Assembly: GCA_037178625.1 (NCBI GenBank)
Contig: CM074145.1
Coordinates: 1,364,001 to 1,428,000, forward strand
From: Skeletonema tropicum
Taxonomy: Eukaryota > Bacillariophyta > Thalassiosirophyceae > Thalassiosirales > Thalassiosiraceae
Length of the DNA: 64,000 nucleotides
Direction of reading: 5' to 3'
In this document: piece by piece, positions 56,264 through 64,000 of the stretch
Numbering within the stretch: position 1 is the first letter of the stretch
Layout: each line of letters begins with the position of its first letter
Program-made: the position numbers and the translations under genes
The notes under the pieces: model-generated
The model's database searches: none
The model's input: only the letters and a program-made list of their open reading frames with translations
Told to the model about the DNA's origin: nothing

Positions 56264-58512
56264 TCAAGCCTGTGCTTGCTCTTGCTGTTGATAAGGCGAA
56301 ATTGGTCTGCCTCCTTTGAAACAAACGATCTTCGCCCATCGTTGGGTTGGTTCGAATAAACTCATCCATCCACTAACTTCCTTCGCGACGCCACCATATC
56401 CAACAGCTGTTAGTCGTCCTCGGACTCGTCCTCCTTCCACCCGAGTTTCGGCGATTTCTGCACAGGCATTCACCTTGAGCTTCATGCTAACTGGAGAGTT
56501 CATTGACAAGCCAGTAGTTACAGATAGTCCATTCTTGACTACTTGATAAGTTCCAAGTGGGACGGGCATTGCAAACATTCGACCACCGTCTGGGTTCTTC
56601 GTTCCACCCGTCGAAGCTAGTCGATTAGTCGAGGAGGCTCCATTGAGTACGAACAGGGTTACGTAACCTCCTGCAGCAATCAATCCACGAACAGTACCCT
56701 CCTCAATCCGCGTAGCCACGACTTCAATACACGATCCTGGATTTAATGTTCCTTTCTCCTTTGAATCTAATCGTCCTCCCTCGGTAATGACACATCCACC
56801 CTCTGCCACGGCAACATACGCCCCAACTGGAACAGGCGAAGATCCACTCGCTCCAGTCAATGCATTCAATAGACTAATCCATCCGCTTTGAAATCTCGCA
56901 GGCTTCTTCTTCCCAGGAGGTTGTTGATCATCATCATCACCACCCCCCTCTTGCGGCAATAATGGTGGTGGTGGGACAAGGCATCGTGCCCGGACACGAT
57001 CACCCTTGACAGTCGTTTCGACAATTTCAACACATCTTCCACGTTCTAATTTGTCCAATACGGCAGAATCCCGTTCCGGTGTCTCACGTAGTGGGAGACC
57101 TGCTCCAAAGGAAATTCGGTATACTCCCAATGGGATAGGTTCTGTGTCGGAAGAAGAAGGGTGGAATAGAAAAAACGATGAGAGGTGTCAGAAGAGAACA
57201 AGAAAAACTCTCGATGATATATACAAAGCCAAACAAAAGGGAAACACTTACCAGTCCAAGGACCAGAATCCTCATCCGACCCACTCCCAAGCCTAGCAGC
57301 AACATTCCCATCTTCCTCCTCCTCATCAGCCCATTGTACACTAATCCATCCACTATACTTGACCATATTATTATCATCTACTGAATCATCATCCTCATGA
57401 TGTGTACCATCATCATCATCATTCTTCTTCTTCATCGCTCGGCCCCTCTGAAATAGTTTCGATTTACGCTTGGGTCGTTTTTCCAATAAACTCTTCTTCT
57501 TCTTTTTCTTCTTCTTTTTTCGTCGCAATCGATTCTTAGTACCACATTCCAAATCCCCCTCCTCCTCCTCCTCCTCCCAAACAATACGACCACGAACACG
57601 CCCACCATGAACTTGTGTCTCCACTATCTCCACATACGATCCAGGTGCAATAATCAAATCCTTTTTGATGCAATTGTTATTGATATCACGAATGGTACGT
57701 TGGACAGGCGTCGAACGACGATGGACTGTGGTGGTAACGAGTAATCCTGGACTGGAGCAGATGATTTTATGCACGCCGAGGGGGACTGTCCATCCGTTGT
57801 GTATCTTGTCGATCCCGCCGAAGGAGATGGCGGACGTGATGGAGGTGTTGCTGCTCATGAGTGGTGGTGGTTGTGCACATGATGATGATGATGTGGTTGT
57901 TGGTTTCTTTGGGACTGTAATGGATGATACTATAGGATTTGGTGGTGGTGGTATTTCCAGAGTCAAAAGTTGTTGTTGTTGTTGTGCTTGTTGAGCTGGT
58001 GATGATGACTGTGGTGGCTGATGATGCATTTCTCTTGGCATGGATGATCCCGAGCTTGAATGACTCTTGGTGCTCTTGGTACTCTTGATACTTGCATTTC
58101 TCTTGTTGTTCGGAAGAGTAATCTTGCTGGGTGGTGGTGGAGTTTTAGGTCGAAGTTGCTTTTGAGACGGTGGCTGATGATGTTGTTGTTGTTGTTGTTG
58201 CTGTTGTTGCTGTTTCTTGTTAGAAGAAGAAGAAGGTGGCAAAGACCCACCTGAAACAGCAGCAGCTGCAGCTGCAGCGGAAACAACCTCCGCATTCGTT
58301 TTCTTCTTTCCTTGACTGCTGCTGCTAGTACTGCTACTATGCTTGCTCCCATTAGTAAAACTTCCAGTAACATTGGCATTCTTAAGGTCCAAATAATAAC
58401 TCTCCAAGTCACTCTTTACCGTAATTTCGTTTTGTTGTTTGGATTTGGGTTCCGAACGGGTTCGTTTTGCTTTCTTCGTCCCCTCATCCTTGATGATGAT
58501 AGCACTACTCAT
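56264..58512 (-). CDS. SH3-like repeat protein with polyQ
   Basis: Two exons (58512-57252 and 57141-56264) with a 110-bp intron give 712 residues. ATG at 58512 was chosen; the preceding GTG-codon extension is unlikely. The N-terminal 230 residues are low-complexity: an Ala run, Q11, S/T/P-rich stretches and many Lys. The rest is four related modules of about 70-100 residues, each opening 'PLGVYRI', 'PVGAYVAV' or similar. Each continues with 'G-x-C-V/A-E-I-V/A-E-T' and 'RVRGR', and closes with 'SGWISL' in at least three. This is the pattern of bacterial-type SH3 (SH3b-like) barrels, which bind peptides or glycans. Module 1 is interrupted by a long K/E-rich insertion. No catalytic domain; function unknown. 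Confidence 0.65.
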
Positions 58513-58716
58513 TTCCACAACAACATCACCCTTTCTCTCCTCTTTCTTCTTCCTCTCACCATCCTCATCATTCTTTCTTTCTTTTTCATTTCACAATAAT
58601 CCTCACCACCACCACACTCTTCTCCTCCTCCCACAAGAATCATCTCCTCCTCCAACTCCATAATATACTTCAACCATGCCCCCCTCCTCTTCTTTTCAAT
58701 TGCACCCCGTACCAAT
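58513..58716. other. Spacer between two minus-strand genes
   Basis: About 200 bp, C/T-rich on the plus strand, between the U-box gene stop and the SH3-like gene start. No feature recognised. Confidence 0.5.
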
Positions 58717-59540
58717 TTATCCACCTTTAATTCCTCCAACCTCAATTACATTGCCAGTAATGGGGGATGTATTTTCATACAACACAAGCCAACGGAGTAT
58801 GGCATGACGTTCGTAGGTATTCCCTTCGTGATCGATTACGGGATCGATCATGATTTGGTGTGTGATTGGACAGAGGAAGTAGGAGGGGATGAGTGCTTTG
58901 ATGGTTGTATTATTGTTGTTGTTGTGGAGGATGCTTAGTGTGTTGTTGTTGTTGTTGGGAGTACTATGTCCCTGATGATTGTGTTGTCGGTTGTTTGTAG
59001 TGGAATGATGATGATAATGATGATGATAATTGGGTGGAAAGAATAATAGTTGTTCATCCTCCGTATTATTGATGGTTGGATCGACAATGTGATATACAAA
59101 GTTATAAGCTGTATCATCATCATCGTCCAATGAGTCTTCTTCCTCATGAGGATGGTCGGAATTGTATTCAGTGTCATTATATTCTTGATAGGAGGATGCG
59201 GTATCATCCTCCTCCTCCGTGTCGACAACATTATCATTATGATCATTCGTATCACCTTTGACAAGTAGTAATGAAGATTTCCACCACTGCTGCTGCTTGA
59301 TTTGAACAACAGCGAAGAAGATGATCGTTGTTCCTCAAAGATGGAGGGAGATAATGATCGAGTGGAGGAGCCCATGGAGGATATTGATTTCTGATGTTGT
59401 TGCTTATTAGGAGAGGGTGTCACCACGAGTGACGAAGAAAGATGATTGTTGTTGTTGTTGTTGTTTTGGATAGTAGTAGTAGTTGTCTCTTCTTCTGGAG
59501 GAGGTGGTGTCTGCCCTCTTGATAATGATGTTGTGTGCAC
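58717..59540 (-). CDS. U-box domain protein, 5' end unresolved, one frameshift
   Basis: The last 70 codons contain a U-box (IPSYFLCPITHQIMIDPVID, then ERHAILRWL), the E2-binding fold of a class of E3 ubiquitin ligases. The U-box frame extends upstream without a stop through acidic and H/N-rich sequence to about 59305 (KQQQWWKSSLLLVKGDTND). There the upstream coding-like sequence (SIFEEQRSSSSLLFKSS) is in another frame. A missing base in the short run 'gatttg' at 59299-59303 would join them. Further upstream, two frames overlap in S/T/N-rich sequence with no clear ATG; candidates are Met at about 59370 (MGSSTRS) or 59613 (MTAFQKK). The U-box lies at the extreme C-terminus. No substrate-binding repeats (ARM or WD40) are visible. 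Confidence 0.65.
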
Positions 59541-60236
59541 TGCTAGTTGTTGGTGAGTCTAGTATTGCAATGGTTTCATTTCTCATTATTGTCTTTTTCT
59601 GAAATGCTGTCAAGTTGTGGCTCTGTGCTGGGTCGATGTAGCTTCGACTTATGTGTATGAGTATCTTTACTTGAGGAGGGTGTTCGGCGGCGACTCACTC
59701 GAGAAATATATGAGATGATCAAAAGAGAGCTTTTGTTGCCTGCAGACGCCAGAATCAGCTTGGACGACGTCTATAGTGGCATGGTGGTACAGAGAGAAAC
59801 AATGACTATCAATCTGATGTCACTCCCGTATTCTTCAATGCTTATCCACGCAATAGAGAATGGATACATCATACACATACAAAGGGCTATCAACCACGAA
59901 GTGTGCGAGGTGCGAGGCGGGGCGGGCTTGGCCGTGACTGTGAAAGGAACAACGTCCAAAATGGAAGCAAAAAGGCAATTGTACAGAGTGTAACCGCGTT
60001 TCAAACGACATCTTCTCATAGGGGACAAAAGGACACAGCGGTATTCAGGTTGTTAGACAAGCCCCTCTTTTCGATCGTGTCATCACTTCTATTCTGTAGC
60101 CGCAAACCTGCCTCGAACTCAACTCAATGACCCCGTTGAACCTGCGTGCAGTCTTCAAGTGCTTTGAATAGGCCTTGTAGAGGCCTTGTCGAGGCTCTGG
60201 TACTTACATAGCATCATCAAGCAAGCTTTTAATCCA
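59541..60236. other. Divergent intergenic region
   Basis: Lies between the minus-strand U-box gene and the plus-strand DUF2358-like gene. A 92-codon plus-strand frame (59715-59993) shows no recognisable motif and I do not call it. The 5' end of the U-box gene may extend to about 59613. Confidence 0.45.
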
Positions 60237-61117
60237 ATGCGCCGTCTATTCAACAACGTATCCTCCGTAATACTATCAGCCAGTCTGGCTACAACAGTCG
60301 TCTCTGGGCTATCAATCAAGGCATCCAACAACAACAACAACAAAAGCCATCACAATAATATTTCAATTTCATCACGACGAAATTGGATTGGAAAACTTGT
60401 ATCGTCAACAACATCCTTGTGCATAACCAACAACAACAACCCAGCTTTAGCACAAGAAGTACAAGAATTACCAATCAATCTACGAAAGTATACAGCGCTG
60501 GCACCGCTGGGAGGAAATGCTTCGACCTCCACTACGGGGGGGAACAAAAAATTGACTGGATTGTCAATGGAACGTATTGCGTCGAGATTATCACATGATT
60601 TAGTGGAGGGGTCTACTGGCAAGGGTGGTTACTTTATCTCAGGTAAGCCATATTGATATTAAAACATCATGTGCACCAAAAAATTATTCATCTCTGTTTC
60701 ATTCAGATTTCGTTTTCTCATAGTTTCTTGCAAAACGAACACTCATTCACATTTGAAAAATATAAAGGTGACATATCCACCGAAATCTTTCGAGACGATT
60801 GTGAATTCACAGATCCAACCAACTCCGTCTCCTCCTTGGCCAAATATCAAAAGGCACTCACAATTCTATTCGATCCAGAACAATCCTTCGTGGAACTTGT
60901 CCAGCCAACATTGGAAATTGATGAAATGAAACGTGAAATCACTGGTAGGATTCGTAGTGGAGGTGTGTTGAAACTTCCTTGGAGTCCGAGGATATCCACG
61001 TATGAGAGTACAATTGTATGGAAAGTGGATGAGGATGGATTGATTGAAAGTCAGATACAGTCATGGAGTATTTCGGCATCACAAGCTCTCAGAGAAACAT
61101 TTACTCTTTCGTTTTAG
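60237..61117 (+). CDS. DUF2358-like protein, putative thylakoid-lumen targeting
   Basis: Two exons (60237-60642 and 60768-61117) with a 125-bp GT...AG intron give 251 residues. The start Met at 60237 opens a hydrophobic signal (SVILSASLATTVVSGLS). A second signal follows: ISSRRNWIGKLVSS up to NPALAQE, a twin-arginine pair and an ALA cleavage site, as in proteins sent to the thylakoid lumen by the Tat route. The mature part (IFRDDCEFTDPTN, then SFVELVQPTLEI and STYESTIVWKVDEDGLI) resembles the DUF2358/SnoaL-like family of plastid proteins. Function unknown. The splice (ISG|DIS) restores the usual continuity; the alternative read-through frames hit a stop within the intron. Confidence 0.6.
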
Positions 61118-61272
61118 TAGGTTTACATTATACAAGTTTACCTTTTTTTTGATGCAACAACTAGTTATGTACGTAGATGAATATGATTTGCACACACAAG
61201 ATATTCATGATTGAAACACCTTGATCGTCAGCAAAGTGAATGAATATGATTTGCACTCGAGATGCTCATTAT
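61118..61272. other. Short spacer
   Basis: 155 bp between the stop of the DUF2358-like gene and the decayed ACP copy; no feature seen. Confidence 0.5.
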
Positions 61273-62290
61273 TCAAACACCTTGGTCGTCAGCAAGAGCC
61301 TTGACAGCATCCATTACCTCCACCATATCACCAATAGTTTTGGCTCCGACCAAATCACAGATGCCGTAATATTGAATTGCCTTTCTTTGGACAAAAAGTT
61401 CTTGTTGGGCAAGTTGACTAGGATCGCGAACGCCAATGGATGCCAACCAGCACTCTTCCAAAGTATACTCCATCAACGGTTCAATTCCAGTCATGCCTTC
61501 AATAAGTTCGGCCAAAAGTAGTGGCAGTATCCTCGTCATTGGTTTCTTCGACTGTTACAAAGATTCTCTTGATTTTAGATACTGCAGCAGAAAAAGCAGA
61601 GAAGAAAAGAAAGATTAATTTTCTGAATTCAGTAGAGGGCAGGCAGTGATCAAGTCTTTTTCATCAAACAAATACTTACATCTATCGCTCACAATTGGCT
61701 CAAGGATAGTTATCAACCAAATATATATAATCCTTTGAGAATTTCGATGGTGCAAGTCAGCATTCCGGAACCGAAGAAGATTTTTTGAAGTTCTTGATCT
61801 CTGGAGAGAGATTAGCCACAATAGATACAACTACCGCACCCCGGATGAAACCCCGTAAATACCATCAAATGGGCCTTTCGTACGACAAAAGTTGACAACA
61901 TCCCGCATAGCTCTGATGACGGAAGCGGAGTCATGTTTGTCAAACCATGGATAGAATGGGCCTTGAACTATGTAGTCCGTCGAGGCTGAAAGCTACTTGA
62001 ACTCCTCTTGAAGATATTCGATGTCGTAGTCATTATCTGTCATGTGCAAGTTCGATAGAGCTGCAACCTTGTCACATTATTATTACTCCGATTACAATGT
62101 AGGGCTAGGATGCGGGGTCGATAAGTCAATTGGACAGTAGGACGACGCGTGTGCAAAACCACTGTTTCTTCGTCTTCATCATCTGATGATGCAGGCTCTT
62201 CGACTTCGAGTTGATTTGATTATTCAAACTCCTTGGCGGAGTCGCCATATTCTGTGCTTCAATGTCAGCATACATGGGCAAAGTATCTCC
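61273..62290 (-). pseudogene. Internally deleted, decayed copy of the multidomain gene
   Basis: From 61273 the sequence parallels the gene at 10116: the ACP exon (61273 to about 61575, with LASIG and the final ADDQGV kept), the preceding intron with its acceptor-like end, and the last part of the acyltransferase exon (to about 61735). At about 61785 homology jumps to the FSH1 region of the parent (about 14626) and runs to the start of its third exon (TLPMYADI, about 62280). The AMP-ligase domain and nearly all of the acyltransferase are missing, equal to about 4.1 kb of parent sequence. The serine-hydrolase elbow has a one-base insertion ('accccgga'), and many small indels break all frames. 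It cannot make the parent protein. Confidence 0.8.
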
Positions 62291-62991
62291 GGAGCAATAC
62301 TTTTGCGCGGTAGCATAAGTATTATGGCATGCATGTTTTGTAGGAGTAAAAGTGCAACAACAACCATGAGACCACGACAGCGGAGGGCTGCAGCGACAAC
62401 AGAGAAGATAAGTCGAGAAAGTATAAGAAGTAGATCGTCTATTCCTATTTATCTGTAGCCGACCACCATTCAATACATAAGGGATTCGGTACTAAATAAT
62501 GGGAAATCTGAGAATAGATATGAGCTAAATTCTTCAAGACTAAACCTGATTGATGACACGGTACTTCCTTCTCTAGAGAGAGAAATAGCGAGAAGCAGCT
62601 GGACTGATTTCGGGGCACAAAAAACAGAAGCCGGGGCAGCGCAGAAAAAGCCAGCTCACACACAGCACACAGCTCACGCACAGCTCACAATGATGATCGA
62701 TATCGATAGCCATCACTGCAATGACATTGTAATGCAATGCAATTAGCTCTCTAGTATTCCTTCTGCGTACCCCAAGTGTCTTGTTCATCAAAGAAGCGAT
62801 AGTGCATTCACCATCATTCTCAGAGCGTGGTGAGCCGCCAACAAAATAAGAAACGAAAAAATGGCCAGTCAACGAAGATTCTTCCAACAATTCATCTATC
62901 AACCTAAGTAAACGTCCACGGACAAAGTTGGCACTACAGCTATCGGCATCAGCAGCCGTAGCGTCGATGCCAATCATTTATTGGTCACACA
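62291..62991. other. Intergenic
   Basis: A minus-strand 134-codon frame (62573-62977) ends in a Cys-rich low-complexity tail; its first 90 residues (NFVRGRLLRLIDELLEESS) look protein-like, but I recognise no family and do not call it. The region must also hold the promoter of the following gene. Confidence 0.4.
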
Positions 62992-63953
62992 ATGCAAGAA
63001 AAGAACGTGCAGAGCGTGAGCATGAAGTTGCCACTAGAATACGGTGCGTTATTTTCATGTAAAAATTGCTATCCCGTGCATTACTTCTTTGTTTTTCTCA
63101 CTATTTCAATGCCATTGCAACCTATCATGACTAAAACGCACGCAACAAACGCATACATAACAGCATCCCTTCTGTACAAACAATAGATGATTTGATGGTG
63201 GAGAAATGTCAACCAGGTGATGTTATATTATTCGACCGACGTAGTGAATGCTGTGCCGCTGGCTTTTCTGCCGCCCTGGGATGCCTACTTGGAAAAACAA
63301 TATTATGCGACGAAGAGGACGGGACGCGGAGTGTGGAACGTGGCAGCTATGAACATTGTGGTGTAGTTGTCCCAGGTTTGTCTGACGCACCGGGAGCGGA
63401 GCACGATCCATCCAATTTGTGTCTGCTGGAGGCTACGTCTGGAAATGGAATTGTTTGTCGTCCACTTTTGACACGGTTGGAAATGTCACGATCTCGTTCA
63501 GTTATGTTGTTACCCTTATCATGTCCAGGAGAACATCGTCAACAAGATGTGATCACTGGTCTTGATGATGAGTCTGAATTAAGTGAAAAGACTAAATTTC
63601 TCAAGAAAACAATGAATGATGAACTAATCAAATTTCGGGACAAGTGGCTGGCTGACTCACTATCTCAGGGATATGAAAATCAACATTCCTATCTATCCAT
63701 CATGGGGGCATTCCTCTACTTGACAAATCTATATCCCACATTTCCCATACCTGTTAGTCCATCGGCATGGTTGGTCGTGAGTGCATTGCAGGAATGTGGT
63801 GCGGCGATGAAATTGAATGAAAAACAGGCGCAGCAGACCAGAGTGGAGGATTTCACAAGAGATGGGCGATTCTTTGAGAAGAATTCGGTGAGGTTGCGAC
63901 CTGGATGGAAATTTTTGAGTCCAGTGGCTATGAGAGAGACCAGTGTTTCATAG
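62992..63953 (+). CDS. Permuted papain-like (YiiX/NlpC-P60-type) protein
   Basis: Two exons (62992-63043 and 63187-63953) with a 143-bp GT...AG intron give 272 residues. The splice joins LPLEY to DDLMVEKCQPGDVILFDR. The opening 'PGDVILF' strand, then YEHCGVVVPG with the His, and the later LLEATSGNGIVCRPL segment are the order of the circularly permuted NlpC/P60 (YiiX, LRAT-like) fold. These are usually thiol hydrolases or acyltransferases. The C-terminal helix that normally carries the catalytic Cys (CS-x-LV) reads SPSAWLVVSALQECG here, so the Cys appears replaced by Ser or Ala. Either it is inactive or the nucleophile is elsewhere. No signal peptide. The gene ends 47 bp before the window edge. 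Confidence 0.6.
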
Positions 63954-64000
63954 AGAAGAAATACGTAAGACACTCAATTTTGGACATTCACGTAAGATGG

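Noticed and set aside
1..64000. CRISPR arrays, rRNA genes or bacterial operons
   Set aside because: No regularly spaced short repeats with unique spacers, no rRNA-like sequence and no Shine-Dalgarno-linked gene strings were seen; the gene structure is eukaryotic.

Overview
The window looks like nuclear DNA of a photosynthetic stramenopile, most probably a centric diatom. Spliceosomal introns are short (about 80-160 bp) with clean GT...AG ends. Intergenic distances are short between host genes. Eukaryotic housekeeping genes are present (ribosomal protein eS17, TFIIE-alpha). One protein has a signal peptide followed by a VDA-FA site typical of diatom plastid targeting, and another seems to carry a twin-arginine thylakoid signal. 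Low-complexity Q/N/S/E-rich proteins are common. I cannot name the species.

Layout. 0-7.3 kb: repeat-rich DNA around a MULE-type transposase gene (2.4-5.8 kb, minus). 7.3-9.6 kb: tandem array of a small gene, one decayed copy and two nearly identical intact copies. 10.1-16.0 kb (minus): one six-exon gene that splices in frame into 1,771 residues carrying isochorismatase-like, FSH1-type serine hydrolase, AMP-binding (acyl-adenylating), membrane acyltransferase-3 and acyl-carrier-protein domains. A decayed, internally deleted copy lies at 61.3-62.3 kb. 16.5-18.1 kb: a non-coding element with inverted ends, flanking direct repeats and an internal satellite. 18.2-25.3 kb: host genes (iron-dependent alcohol dehydrogenase-like, a membrane protein, TFIIE-alpha, a secreted protein). 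27.3-31.4 kb: a broken transposon ORF with an Ulp1-type protease. 32.5-34.2 kb: a sulfotransferase-like gene. 34.6-39.7 kb: a large non-coding LTR element nested in a smaller inverted-repeat element. 40.3-41.4 kb: a pseudogene. 41.6-55.4 kb: host genes, including a duplicated thioredoxin-DUF4395 gene, a plastid protein, an arabinosyltransferase-like protein, a BRCT protein and eS17. 56.3-64 kb: an SH3-like repeat protein, a U-box protein, a putative lumenal protein, the decayed copy of the multidomain gene, and a papain-like-fold protein.

The most interesting item is the multidomain gene. It joins activation of an acid (AMP-binding domain), carriage (ACP), membrane acyl transfer (acyltransferase-3) and hydrolysis (FSH1) in one chain, which suggests a self-contained acyl-transfer machine. 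The second theme is recurrent one-base frameshifts in otherwise well-preserved genes, several at homopolymers. These may be assembly errors, so broken calls here should be confirmed against reads or transcripts. All domain assignments were made by eye from motifs; no database search was run.
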